From Symbiodinium natans (taxonomy: Eukaryota > Sar > Dinophyceae > Suessiales > Symbiodiniaceae), in assembly GCA_905221605.1 (NCBI GenBank), contig CAJNDS010000306.1, positions 1-28,917 on the forward strand: 28,917 nucleotides of DNA, given 5' to 3'. The notes beneath the pieces are model-generated. The model was not told the DNA's origin and ran no database searches. It saw only the letters and a program-made list of their open reading frames with translations. Positions 18,148-28,917 of the stretch are shown here, one piece after another; position 1 is the stretch's first letter, and each line of letters opens with the position of its first letter. The translations under genes were made by a program, and so were the position numbers.

Positions 18148-19273
18148 GCTATCTTGGATGGCGGCGCGGAGGAGTTGGCCGCCACTGCGATCCAGGAGCA
18201 CTATCCCGACGTGGTGCCTTGACCTAAACTGTGGAATCGGCAGGTTATTCCCACAGTGAGTGTCAATGTTTCCCGGTTTCCTTGCTTTCCAGGCGGATGA
18301 GCTGGCAGAACTGGCGGCCGCCGTGGACCCCACGGGCGTCGCCGACATTGTGGCGGCCTTCGACGCTGAGGATTGCACCAACATCAAGGCCGGCGGCCGT
18401 CACAGAAAGGGCTTCTGGGGGGGACCTTGTGGGATGTTTAAGCGGAGTTCATCAGACACAAAGTAGAAACTTGGCAAAAAAGAACATGAACGCATCGAAG
18501 GGTGAAGAGAGCCTCTCCAGTCAGGGGTCAAGAGTGATCAGAGTACGAAGTGTTTGGCCGGCCCTGGCACAGGTCGCGCAGATGCCGGAGGACGGCGTGG
18601 AGGACGAGGTGAAGCCCCCAGAGACAGCGGTGATGCACAGCGTGAAGCTTGGTCGAGGTTGTTCACAACTTTGTCAAGACAGGGCAGGGTGAGATGTTTA
18701 AGCGCGCTATGTCACTATGTGCCTATTGTGATTGGGGATTGAGATTGTTTGTCGTGACTTTTCTTATACCAGTGTCCATGGTTGGGTACCGGGTTGACGT
18801 ACATGTTGACATGTGTCTTGGCACCCAGGAACACGTGCTGGCAGTGCAACGTGAACTTCTGTGACCACACCCTGTGGGTGGATCAGAGCGACGACGCCAT
18901 CGAGGGCCTCCACGCCGGGCATGACATGCAGTCTTGGGGATGCCACAAATTCGAGGCCTCGGAGTATTCGGTGATCCATCACGGTGGCAATGTCATGGTC
19001 GTGGAAGAGGACGGAGTGGCAGCCGGGTCGCGGAGATTCGAGTATGTGGGAGAGGGCGTGTGCAACGTGAACCACGCTCTCTTCTCAAATTGGAAAGGAA
19101 GCCTCGACGAATGCAGGAGGCAGTGCGAGTCACACCATAGCTGCAGCCACTTCAGCTATTGGGGCGAATCGGGTACCCATGGAGTTACCCAAAGGTGGTG
19201 CGCCACCTGGAGCCATTGTCACTCCCTCAGGACCGACCCCTTGCTGGCCTACACCTGGAAGTGGGCCCGCTGA

Positions 19274-19608
19274 TCCTAATGATGTATAACCCATAAGGTC
19301 AACCTAGAGGTGGTGCGCCACCCTTTCTTGTGCAGGCGCCACCTTTAGCCTGATCCTCTTGGGGACGAATCGGGTACCCATGTGAGGTCACCCAGAAATT
19401 GTGGTGCGCCACCTTGCTTGTGCAGGCGCCACCATTTTACTAGTAGCCATTGCGGACCGACCAGGACCGACCCCTTGCTGGTCTACTACACTTGGAAGCT
19501 GGCCTGTTGATCCGAGCATCCTATGAGAAAAAAAGCATGATGCGCGTGCAAAGTCAGGCTACTTGAAAGCTGTGTTGAGGCTTCGGGTCTCTGAGTCCTG
19601 GGCTGCAG
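19274..19608 (+). other. 3' region of copy C and right edge of the array
   Basis: It matches the spacers after copies A and B, with the GGTGGTGCGCCACC repeats and decayed last-exon tail. Similarity stops at CTGGGCTGCAG. A 10-bp direct repeat (ACATGTAGAC twice, 19610-19629) follows at once. Confidence 0.7.
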
Positions 19609-22600
19609 CACATGTAGACACATGTAGACCTGCTTCCACAACCTCTCTCCACCTCTCCACCGTGTCGGAGGCTTCCGGAGCGGCGGTCTAGAGACTTGCA
19701 GCGAAGTGCGGAACGGCTAGCTGATCCTCAGCTGCAGTGCAGTTTTCCAGGGCGTTGTAGGATCAAAAGCTGAGGATCATAGCAATTTCGTCAGCATATG
19801 CTCGCAAGTTTCGGGTGTAGGGTTTGCGGCTTGAGTTTTCGTTTAGGGCCTAGGGTTTAGGCCACGCAGGCTTTCAGAGTTTATAGGCTATAAAGTCCAT
19901 GGCCAGAATCGCTGGAAGAGAAAGCGCGCCTCGTCAGAATAGGATCCTTATAGATTTACCTACATTTTGCCTGTGCTGATGGCGACTGCCATTTCATGTT
20001 CATGTTCCTGGGATTTGCTGCGCTCTTGTCGATGTAGCGTTCCGCGTCGTGATCTGCCCCAGCCGCACATTTGTCTTTCCAGCTTCACGATTCCCGCTCA
20101 CGGCTTTGGTGCGGCGCAGGTTTTCTCCACACCCGTGTCAAATTGGCGTATTCCCTCTGCGCGCGACTGGAACTGCACTTGCAGGCGCAATGTTTGCCTG
20201 TACCCAGGCAAGTGCTGCAAGGCTCCTTCCGCATGATGCTCAAGCACCTTTCACACCGTACAGATAGATCCTGAACCTGAAAAATCCCCCGAAAGATCGC
20301 CAAGCCCTATGCCCCGAGTCATTGTTCACAGAATTTCACAGGCCTAGAGCCCATGTTTAATTTTCCAAGGAAGGGGCCATCTCGCCTTTGCGGATGACCG
20401 ACGCAGCTGGGACCGCGCAGGGCCGTCTGATTGCCCACCCCAGGGAATAGGGTTTGGCTTGTTGTTGTTCAAACTTCGGGTCAGCAGAATGGTTTAATAG
20501 CGTGGTGCAGTGTAGATGCCACCACACAGCCCAAGGTTGGGATCTCATTATCTGATGTTCGCCACATGGCACATCTGGAAGCATCTGACCTCCATGTGGG
20601 GGTTGATCTAAAGGTCCTTCCTTCTTCTCAAGTTCTTTGGCTTCTTCTGTGTTCATCGGGAAATATCGAGCTGGTTTGGGAACAGGTATTTTGACCAACG
20701 ATTATCAAATAGGTTGCTGATCGACTCATCGGCCTGCAATCAGTATTCAAGTCCTGACAAGTACTGGAAGACGAAGGCATTGAGAAAGAATTGTAAGCCT
20801 AAAACCCTACAAGCCTGAAACCAGAATGGCTGTTACACCAAATCAGACAGAGCTCCTGGTCGTCTTGAGGGGCCTTCAAGGGCGTAGCTCGGCTGCCCTG
20901 AGGTTCAAGGTTTTATGGATCTAGGCTTCAAAAGACTGGCTTTTGAGGGGATTTGTGTTCACGTGTGTTCACCAGAGTTCATCAAGGCTGGGGACCGCGG
21001 TTTGGGGGGACGGTACGAGCGACGGGTTGACGCAGGATGAAGGGCCCACGTGTATACGGTGGCTTCCTGTGGTATAGGATGTAGAACCGAGGGTCAGTAG
21101 GATTCACAGTTGCAGGAGGCCGTCGGTTCAAGACGCTTGCGGTTGAAAGGCTTTAACTGCTATACTACAGAGGCACATAGACGCACTAAAAGCAACATCG
21201 CAACACCCCGAGAGCAAATTGCTCCAGGTATTCGTGGCACGCGGTTATCGCTTGTCGGGGATGCACAAGGGATGGAGGCGGCGGACGGCAGGGGCTTGGT
21301 GGTGGATGTCCAGCAAACCCGGATTACACCCCCCTCGAACGTCCCTCAACCTAAGAGTCTACAAACTACCCTATCACCCTGAATCCCAAGCTCCCAAGCT
21401 CAAACCACACGGCGTTCTATCTCTTCCTGAGGGAGTGGGTCTGTTGCAAAATTGGGTCCCCCTTACAGTTGCATAAACTTGCTTGGACTCCCTGGCCTCT
21501 TCAGGTCCCATATGATTCTGAGGGCCTACGAAAATAGGGTACCCCCAATTTTTAAATTTGATCCCCAAGTAGTATAGGGCTCCTAACAATAAGGTACCCC
21601 TAATTCGGAAACCCTGCATATGGGTCCATAGAGTCCCCAGAAATTTGCAGGATCTGGGCTGGCTGGAGGACGCAGCCTGTGTGCTCTTCGTCGCATGGAC
21701 GTGGTAGCTTCTGCCACAACTTGTGCTCCACAACCTCTACCCAAGCCCCCACGAGGCGGCCTCGGATCCTGAAGTCTCACACCCCTGAGGATGGCTCGCT
21801 GCCTCGCGCCACGGCCCTCAGCCGGTTGTCCAGCCAAGGATGGGAGCTAGTGGGGGCTCCACTCGGTTGTTGGCTCTGTTTTGGAGGCCTTAAGGTCATG
21901 GTGTTCATCTATGCATCTTGGGCACTCCCCAAGCCCCGCAACTGTGGGCAGGCGCCTTGGCAGTAGGCCACCGCGCGGGACTGGCGTCTGTGTGGCGCTA
22001 TCAGGCTCGATGCTATGTTAGGCTCGGACTTCAGGGTTTCAGCATTTATTGGGATGCGGTTCAAAGCTGCGGAGTCGAGGTTTAGGGGCATCTTGCGGCG
22101 CCTATTTAATGAAGCTACTTGTCAATCCCAACTCCTGCCTCATGAGAATCCTGGCCCCTGTTTGCCCCTCACCCCCAGTGCGGAGCCTCACCCAACACGC
22201 GTGCGATCACCGTGTAGTCTGTAGGGAGCAAGTATTGTCAAAGTCGATTGTACGCCGAATCTGCAAACCCACGCGCCACCATTTCTTAAAGCCGCCACAC
22301 TTGGTTCGTAAAGGAGGGCCGACGCCCCAACCCCAAGACCTTCAACTTCGATTCCAAGCTCCGCGCACTGGGTGTGTTCTCTGTGTTCTCACTCACTGCT
22401 TGGGTCGTGGCAGGAACAGGGCAAGCCTGGGTGGGCTCTGACTTCTACAGCAAAAGCCAAGCGCCCAGCTTCCTCTGATGGTTCTAGAGTTCAATCGTCG
22501 TAGTCTTCTCGACGAAGTTTAGGTAGACTTACGCTGGAAGGGTTGAAAACCAAGCCCGTATGTAGTGAACAGTACCCAGCAATTTCACCGTCGTCCACAG

Positions 22601-23840
22601 CAGCCATTGCTGGACCTTGCAGAGCATGAAGCTTGGTGCAGGCTGCTGTCCAAGCGGTGTTTTGCAAATGTTTAGAGCACTCAACGTATTGGAATTGTGT
22701 AAACACATGTCATATGTGCGCAGTCTTATACGTTGTTTTGGAGGACGGGAGGCAGTTCAGATGCGGGCATTTGGAACTGCAAAGAGCCGGCTGAGTGAGG
22801 GTTGCTTGGTTGCTCGCTCCGGCGGCGGTAGCCATAGCAGCATTGGGAGCTGAGGTGGATTCATGCTGTGCTATCCGAGATTGTGGTACTGTGGACAGCA
22901 CCTGACCTGCTTCAGGTTTCGCACCACGAATGGGAAAGCGTGATCCTGACTGTTCTTAGTGAGACTTGGCAGGGCATAGTGTTTTGTCAAATGGCCCAAA
23001 CTGAGTAGCATCACATGCGGCAGCTGGCCGTTGCACGAGTGATAGACAGAGCCTCCAACAGTGTCATTGACAAGCTTATCAGGAGGGTTGCAACACCGTG
23101 TTACTGGCAGACGTTTGAACCATGGAGGGCCACATTCAAGTGTCTTCTCCCTGTGACACTTGCCTTTTTCTTGCTGGAACCAGAAGCAGGGGCTGGTACA
23201 GCGCTTGGGTCGCAGGAAGTACCCATTCATACTGAAGGTGAACTAGGCAAGCCGTTTAGCATTGCGCGGCATCACCTTCGAGATCTTTCCTTATGTAACT
23301 CACGACTGTGATGACTGCGCCTAGTCTAGCCACCCTGCATCGCATCAAGCAACCAATTTGTCACGGCATTGTTGTTTCTTCGGCTTCAGTAGAGGTAATC
23401 GCGTCCTAACTCCCAGCCGGGCCCTAGTTGTCGAATCTAAAGAACGTCCCCATTCTTTGCAATCTGCTATGAGGACGACAGCCGACTTCTTCTTGCAGCG
23501 AGCGAGGATGCTCATGTTTAAGGGCATAGGAGTTAAGGCAGTTGATGTCGTTTAAGCCACGACCACGCAAACACCCAACAGAGTTGTCCATCTTCTCGCG
23601 GGCACCAGTATAACAGTGCATCTTTGGACTGTGGATGGAGCTTGGTAGAGTTTCCTGCCCTGCGGAGAACAAGTGTCACACAGACAGCAGGCGCTATGTA
23701 CCATCAGCTGTTCCTTGCAGCCTAGGCCCGAAACCGTCTGAAACACAAGCCCCAAACTCCACACCCCTAAAATCACAAAGCCTCATCCTCGCAGTGAAGC
23801 GGAACCGAAGATGAAGGACAACGTCATGCTGTTCTACTTG
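19609..23840. other. Unassigned intergenic sequence
   Basis: No gene can be supported in these 4.2 kb. Telomere-like words occur at 19810-19862 (GGGTGTAGGGTTT, GTTTAGGGCC, TAGGGTTTAG). The longest frames, including 21374-21733 and 22871-23230 on the minus strand and 22049-22441 on the plus strand, have no recognised domain and overlap other frames. Confidence 0.5.
19810..19862 (+). repeat. Cluster of telomere-like words
   Basis: GGGTGTAGGGTTT, GTTTAGGGCC and TAGGGTTTAG occur within about 50 bases. They resemble degenerate TTTAGGG units just outside the array. Confidence 0.45.
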
Positions 23841-23915
23841 TTTCCCGCGCAGAATGAGCCAAAGGAGCCACATGGGGGTACTTCACGGGCTTAGGCTTGC
23901 GGGCTGCTCGGACCT

Positions 23916-23956
23916 GGGGGCTGGGGGGGAGGGGGGGGGGAGGGGGTTGTTGGGGC
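23916..23956 (+). repeat. Poly-G tract with G-quadruplex potential
   Basis: GGGGG, GGGGGGG, a run of ten G, GGGGG and GGGG follow each other with one- to three-base gaps. This is a strong G-quadruplex candidate on the plus strand. Confidence 0.75.
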
Positions 23957-25193
23957 ATGGCCTTCGCCCTGATAGTTGTAGTGCGGTGTTCAGCGTGGCC
24001 TGGAGACGAATATCACGATGCTACGGCAGTACTGCAACGCTCTCTCTCGCAGGCATGTCAGGAAGACGCCGCCGTCAATCCCCGGACCACGTTCCCGATC
24101 GTCCCTTCAAACACATGTGAGATCTCAAGCCTACCATTTCCGGTTGGCTGCATGAGAAGTGCAACAACGGTCGAAGACCACATGAAGACCACATGAAGAC
24201 TCTGGACAGTCACGTGATATCCGAGGAAAAGCTCCGGTTTGAAATCGTCATCTGTGGGTGCTGCCCAGCTTCTACATCTTGACACGCGAGCATATGCCAA
24301 GCACGGATGCGGGCAATGCTTTTGGCATACGAGAAACTTGTGATCTGATGCAGCCACGAAGTAGCTGCGGGAAATCCGTGAGATCTTTCAGCCTATTTCC
24401 ATTGAGTTTCCTTCAAGGGTCTTCGGCGGCCATGCCTGATTGCATGAGCTTCTGGATCGAATGGAAGCATGGAACCTACGGCAACGCGGTTTCTCTCGGA
24501 AAAACGTAACCGCAGCCGCGCTTGAAGCAGAGATCTCTTGCCTTGATAGCCCTGGGCCTGTAAATGGATGTTCGGCAGTGCCAGATTACAAGCCTTTAAC
24601 CCTATCCCAATAAACACATGCCACGGATGTTCATTGGGGTGATCTGCACTGCGGCTTCCTCAAAAAGTCATCTGCGTAGATCGCAGGCGATGCCGGTGCC
24701 TGGGCTTACGTGTGGTACATCCATCCGAGCACTCGCGGGTATGTCTTCGGACCTCAGACGGACTCCACAAACCAGTTGGCAGGAGCTCTTTCACTTGCAC
24801 GGGGGCGCCTCCCAGGCCACGTGATCCAGGATAGTTCTAGCCTTAGCACCCGGCATTCTAGGACCTTAGGACACACCGGTGGGTAGGCTCCTACTTTCAC
24901 GGACATCTGCAAGCATCTTTTGCGTCAGTGCAGCCGCCATGCATCGAAGGAATGTCTCTCTAACGAATGCTTGCAGACAGTACGGACTTGGTAGGCGCAA
25001 AGCCTTGCAGATGTGTGTCTTCGTACCAATGTGCAACGGTTTGCCTCTGGCCAACTGCATGGACAAGACTCGAAAAGACCATCGGCCATAAACCCCCAAA
25101 CCCTTATGCTTGGACACCCGGGAGCTCTACCGGGGCCCAGCCAACATTTGCAGGTCAGCGCTGCATGCATCTTGCACCTGACTGGCGAAGCAC
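23957..25193. other. Unassigned intergenic sequence
   Basis: Nothing here is supported as a gene. A small tandem repeat of GAAGACCACAT (two full units and a partial) lies at 24173-24200. Other open frames are short and overlapping. Confidence 0.45.
24173..24200 (+). repeat. 11-bp tandem repeat
   Basis: GAAGACCACAT twice, followed by GAAGAC. Confidence 0.8.
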
Positions 25194-25196
25194 CTA

Positions 25197-25524
25197 GGCA
25201 CAGCCTGTTCAGGGTTTCGACCCCGTCGTGGCAGTGGTCAGTGACTGTCAGTGGCAGGATTTTGCCCGTACCATGTTTCAAACTGTCCGATGCGTCCGTT
25301 CTGCAACGAAGTTCGGTGCAGGTATCTGCTCGTGCTCGCTATGCAGAGAGGAGGACTTCAAGGCCTTCCCGCACTTTGGGGTCAAGAGCGAAAAATCGGC
25401 CGGACGTTGTTCTCGCCGCCTCAAGCCTAAAAATCCCGGTGAAGGTGCTCCACAAGTCAGGGCAACATGGTTGGGTTTTGGATTTGGTTCTTCTTCGAAT
25501 CCCTGCAGCAGTTTAGTAAATTAG
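25197..25524 (+). other. Weak open frame with cysteine pairs
   Basis: The plus-strand frame after TAG 25194 is open to 25524. It reads in part FDPVVAVVSDCQWQDFARTM and CSCSLCREEDFKAFPHFG. A possible acceptor GTTCAG|GG lies at its start. It has no ATG near the start and no recognised family. It could be an internal exon of an unseen gene or a chance frame; a second frame is also open over the same stretch. Confidence 0.2.
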
Positions 25525-26800
25525 GCTGATTCGGCGGCTGAGCTTTTCGGAGCTTCTGGAGGTGTGCGGGCGTTCAGGGCCATGGTGTCGTGTCACAGGC
25601 TGGATGGTGGATGAGTCGGGCGCCAGGGTCATTTGGAAGATCCCACGCGCCAGCTCGCCAATTATCTCCAGGCTTGACACCCGGCTGACTTCAGGATGTT
25701 AAGATTTAGATTGAAGAGCGTGTTCAGAGGGCAGAGGGTTTGCAAGGATTGCGTTGCCATGGTACATGGCTTGAACATTCAGGAATGTAGGAGTTTGCCT
25801 TCAGTGAGCTTTGGTAGGAGTTTGCCTTCACTGAGTTTTGCTGTGTCCATTTGAGGGCGCTCCCCCGAATGTTTAGTTTTGCGGTCCACGCAACGCGTAA
25901 CACCTTGCGGCATGTGATAGGCCGAGAAGCTTTCCGCTCACTTGGGCCCGTCCTTGTAAATGGCCAATGCACAGAATTTGGCACACGGTTTGAAAGGAAT
26001 TGTTTGGGTAGATTTGAACATAGCCCATCGGGGTTGACCCACGTCCGTTCGTCACATGCGTTTCTTTGGCTTCTGACAGCTTTATACGCCCGGTTGACCT
26101 GAGCGTAAGGGCTTCCAAGGCATGTGCACAATGGCGGATTCATGAAGCTTGCTGTTGTCGTGTGTTCAGACTGAGACCGGAATCGGTACGATCGTGTTCT
26201 CAACTATGTTGGTCGTTCAGGAGTCCTGGGTTTCGCAGGTCGGTTTTGGCAATACTTCAGTTTCAGTTGAATTCCTTCAAGCTTCTCGTCGCCTTCTCAT
26301 TAAAAGTGTAGTATGTTCCTGTGTGTAAGATGCCGGCATTCTTCATCGCTTTGTACTGGTTTGTGTCCGAACCCCGGACAGGTCCGTCATCCATCATTAC
26401 TCAGACCCCAAGCCAAGGACTTGGCGCAGACTTCCGCGCCTCGCCCCTTCTCCAGAGGGCTAGTATATAGAGCGGGGTTTAGCGGAGAGGATTTTTTGAT
26501 TCACCATCAATGTCCCAGTTCAAGTTGTATCTCCCTCTGAAGCGTACCCCCTGGCAGAAACCTGGCTGAGGCGCTGCAATATCGAATCTTGACTGTTGTA
26601 CGGGTTATTCTGATTCTGTTGCAGGGTCTACTGCACACAGGACCAAGCACTCACATGGCCAAGGGTTCGGCTTAGCAGCTTGGCGCTTGGGCTTAGGTTT
26701 CAACAGCCTTTGGGTTTATTCCGACGGAAGGGCGAACGTGGATAACCTTATGGGAACGTTTATCTAATATGGCACAATGACGTGCTTGCCAAAAGTTACC
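25525..26800. other. Unassigned intergenic sequence
   Basis: No gene is supported. It holds a 27-bp tandem duplication at 25788-25841. Minus-strand 25724-26203 is open for 159 codons but matches nothing known and overlaps that repeat. Confidence 0.45.
25788..25841 (+). repeat. 27-bp tandem duplication
   Basis: TAGGAGTTTGCCTTCAGTGA followed by GCTTTGG is repeated at once, with three changed bases. Confidence 0.85.
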
Positions 26801-27031
26801 ATGGCCGAGGAGCCACCCACGACTCTTCTCTTAGCGGCGGGCGACGGCTCCGGCATCATAACGGCCATGTGCCTGCATTTCTTGACAGCGGCAGGCTTGC
26901 TTGCAGGGTTCTGGATTTGCAAGAGTGCACCAGGGCTTGTACACGGGTTTGTCGAAGGAGGTGCAAGAATTTGTAGGTGTGCTGGCCAGGGTCCATGGGT
27001 TCAGAAATTTGCGTGTTATGTTCCAGCTTAA
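26801..27031 (+). other. Weak open frame with one hydrophobic segment
   Basis: ATG in a good context (TTACCATGGCC) begins a 76-codon frame, MAEEPPTTLLLAAGDGSG and onward. A stretch around IITAMCLHFLTAAGLLAGFW could span a membrane. The frame ends at TAA. It is a possible first exon or small protein, but nothing ties it to a family. Confidence 0.22.
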
Positions 27032-27812
27032 ACCAAAAAGCCCAAAAGCCCAATCCCAACACCACATCCACCAAATCTCCCAGCCCGCTCCTCGCGCAAT
27101 TCGAAGCCAGGTCCTAATGCCCTGTATGCTCAGATTCAAGCACGCGTCAAGCAATCCCCGGCGTACCCTCAGAGACCTTTCAGGCTACGTTGAACCCGGA
27201 GCATCCATTCTGTCACGTCTGCTAATAAAGGCTTAGTGTTAGGTTTGGTGGCTTAGTGCAGTTCGGTAAAGGATGAGCTGTGTTTTCAACCTCGGATTCG
27301 ACTTGTATTTCCTATGTAGTTGTCAGGCCTGAGCACCTCAAAGGTTCAAGCCCGAAAAGCATCCAAAGCAGAGGTCTGGTCCTTGAACCTCAATGGTGAG
27401 CTGGCCTCACCCAACAATGGCCGCTGGTCACAGGCCCCAAGCCGCCAAATGTCGCCAAATGTGAGGGAAGCAAGAGGGTAGGCCTGATCGGATTTACCAG
27501 TATAGGTTTGTTTTCTTCTTGGGTCAGGTGACGGGAACAGTTGTATGACATGCGTCTAGCCTTCTGGGAATCGGCACCAGTGGGGCACAGCTTCATGACC
27601 TGGAATCCAGATGCTTGAAGGTGCTGCTCAGTTTCGCACCTTCACTGCGTCGTTAGGTCTTTTCGAGAGGGCCCGAACAAACTGGCACAAGTTCAACACG
27701 AAGAAATCCTGCTACAGTTCGATCCGCAGGAACTGACGGACTCTCGACCTGGTGGCGAGGATTTGTTTTGCAGTTTAGAGGAAATGAAGGTTCATGTTTG
27801 AGGATCAGCCCC

Positions 27813-27837
27813 AAGACCCACACAATGTGTGGGTCTT
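27813..27837. repeat. 11-bp perfect hairpin
   Basis: AAGACCCACAC and GTGTGGGTCTT pair perfectly around an AAT loop. This is the strongest small hairpin in the flanks. No RNA family is recognised. Confidence 0.8.
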
Positions 27838-27894
27838 ACATGTCATGTTCAATTGGAGAGCCGCTGGACCGAAAGACCAACCCAAGCCTCAAAT

Positions 27895-27944
27895 CCCCCC
27901 CCCACACACACACACAGAGGGAGAGAGAGAGCGAGAGAGACACA
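27895..27944. repeat. C-run, CA and GA microsatellite
   Basis: A poly-C run, then (CA)n, then (GA)n with interruptions. Confidence 0.85.
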
Positions 27945-28549
27945 TCCCCACCCTCGTTTACGTGAGGCGCCGAGCCGCCGCGCACTGCCCATCTCAGGCC
28001 GGGCTCACTTTCGGTGGCCTTCGGTCTTTAACGCACAAATCCTGTCCTGAATGCGCCGTGATTTCTAACTGTTGCACTTGGAACAGCCGGAATTCCAAAG
28101 GTTTAACGTCATGTAAGCATTCGGCATGTGCACATTTCTTTGGCAAGAGCACGATCTCTGTGACCGTCAAGGGTCTTGAAAAAGGCCCTGAAACTAAGCC
28201 ATCTTTGTTAACGCTTCGGGGGTATCTGGGCGCTTTTGTCTCCTTTAAAGTACAGTGCCCTCCAAATAATTCCACGGGAAATTCAGTTTCGGATTTACAA
28301 CAACCAATCAGGCCCTCAGCACACAGCATTTATGTTTCTCTTTTTGCACATACCCACCGAATTTGTGTTGTGCTTTTTGTGCTTTGGTTTGCGGATGTTT
28401 GCGGTGACTGTTATAGGGCCGGGGCTGTACCCAAAGCATCTGCTTCAAAGTTGCACATCGGCGCAGTTTGCCACCTGCACATGGTGCCGATATGTGCCGG
28501 TAACACCGTCGGAACATCCACGTACGCATCTGCCGCAGCAAGGGCTTGG

Positions 28550-28568
28550 ACACGGTCATAGACCGTGT
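28550..28568. repeat. 8-bp perfect hairpin
   Basis: ACACGGTC and GACCGTGT are separated by ATA. Confidence 0.7.
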
Positions 28569-28917
28569 GACCCTTCGGCCTGAAGCGCGCACTACTTTTG
28601 GCTTGCAGTGTTCCGAGGCTCCGAATTGTTGAGGTTTCGGTTTAGTTTGTTGTTGTGTATGCAGCGGTAGCATGGATAATATTACCCCCAGATCTCCCCT
28701 CCAACCCAAACCCGCACAAGAGCATGCGTCGAGTCTGCATGAACAGGCTTGGCATCATCACCCCCACATCCACAACCGACAAACGCAACAACAAACAAAA
28801 AAAGGCGACAACGCACGAAAACATCATGCGCCTGAAGGTCGCCACACCAGCTAGCAGCTAGAGGGTTTCAAGGCCTTCTCTGCTACACCATCCCACAGCT
28901 GCTCACAAAAAATCGAG

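Larger units (their letters stand above)
15521..19273 (+). pseudogene. Array copy C: same gene with frameshift in exon 4 and expanded intron 5
   Basis: Exons: 15521-15738, 15873-16650, 16736-16840, 16968-17131, 17218-17340, 18148-18210, 18293-18388, 18573-18646, 18829-19273. Exons 1-3 are intact and nearly identical to copy B. Exon 4 is 164 nt instead of 168: CCTCTC-CTAC-CCTACG has lost four bases, and the frame ends at TAG 17115-17117. Exon 8 has an in-frame 6-nt loss (PPDPET to PPET). Intron 5 has grown from about 165 bp to over 800 bp of CA/CG-rich repeats and an assembly gap, and its donor is GC instead of GT. If the 4-nt loss is real, the product would stop after the first cysteine modules (about 417 residues), without the PAN-like end. 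An assembly error beside a gap-containing intron is possible, so the pseudogene call is provisional. Confidence 0.65.
6210..19608 (+). repeat. Tandem array of three gene copies
   Basis: The same gene plus intergenic spacer is repeated head to tail. Copy A runs from about 6210, copy B from about 11550 and copy C from about 15252 to 19608. Exon 1 starts of B and C are 3701 bp apart, and exon 7 of A and B is 3702 bp apart. A is longer because of an insertion and an internal duplication, and C because of a microsatellite. Left similarity begins just before GAGCCGGCTTGCAGGGCAG; right similarity ends at CTGGGCTGCAG. Near identity, including in introns, implies recent duplication or gene conversion. 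Confidence 0.93.
27032..28917. other. Unassigned sequence with microsatellite and hairpins
   Basis: The longest frame is plus 27794-28561 (255 codons). It runs through a CA/GA microsatellite and has no domain, so it is not called a gene. Two clear inverted repeats are listed separately. Confidence 0.45.

Noticed and set aside
17224-18222. 332-codon plus-strand frame joining exon 5 to Thr-His-Pro repeats and exon 6 of copy C
   Set aside because: The repeat region matches intron 5 of copies A and B and the length across the N gap is arbitrary, so read-through is not evidence of coding.
17149-18387. Very long minus-strand frames of Cys-Val, Arg-Gly or Ala-Trp repeats
   Set aside because: They are products of the CA/CG microsatellite and cross the N gap.
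20357-20698. 113-codon minus-strand frame
   Set aside because: No domain, no splice context and a long overlapping plus-strand frame; I could not support it as a gene.
27794-28561. 255-codon plus-strand frame
   Set aside because: It runs through a microsatellite, has no domain and competes with a minus-strand frame. A frame of this length is plausible by chance in this much sequence.
1-28917. CRISPR arrays, tRNA, rRNA and bacterial operon signals
   Set aside because: I looked for regular spacer-repeat arrays, cloverleaf-like sequences and Shine-Dalgarno-led gene chains and saw none.

Overview
The window looks like nuclear DNA of a dinoflagellate, possibly a member of the Symbiodiniaceae; genus and species cannot be told from the sequence. 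Three things point there: a one-way tandem array of near-identical multi-exon genes; introns that start with GT, GC or GA and whose AG acceptor is followed by G every time; and flanks full of microsatellites and TTTAGGG-like words. There are no operons, bacterial signals, tRNAs, rRNAs or CRISPR arrays.

Layout. 1-175 is CT-rich then AT-rich simple sequence. 176-6210 is mostly unassigned, with a decayed-looking plus-strand reading frame at 2060-2614 and a short open frame at 6018-6236. About 6210-19608 is a head-to-tail array of three copies (A, B, C) of one gene. 19609-28917 is again mostly unassigned, with small repeats, hairpins and a few weak open frames.

The array gene. Copy B (11820-15006) is intact. 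Nine exons join in a consistent frame to 2076 nt, or 691 aa. The predicted product is secreted. It has a signal peptide, two EF-hand loops, an acidic linker, a Lys-rich stretch, an unusual Trp/His-rich segment, cysteine-rich modules, a second Lys-rich helix and a C-terminal PAN/apple-like cysteine domain. Copy A (6362-11304) has a TA-flanked 758-bp MITE inserted in exon 2, plus an internal duplication of about 1 kb that fuses exon 5 in frame to part of exon 2. Copy C (15521-19273) has a 4-nt deletion that shifts exon 4 out of frame, and an intron 5 swollen by CA/CG-rich microsatellite that contains a 100-N assembly gap.

How it fits together. The copies are about 3.7 kb apart, with about 515 bp between a stop codon and the next start. 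This is the usual dinoflagellate arrangement in which tandem genes are thought to be transcribed together and separated by spliced-leader trans-splicing. Comparing the copies shows several steps of decay and innovation: GT/GC donor swaps, transposon insertion, module duplication, a frameshift and microsatellite growth. Exon models come from frame consistency and comparison between copies, not from transcript data.
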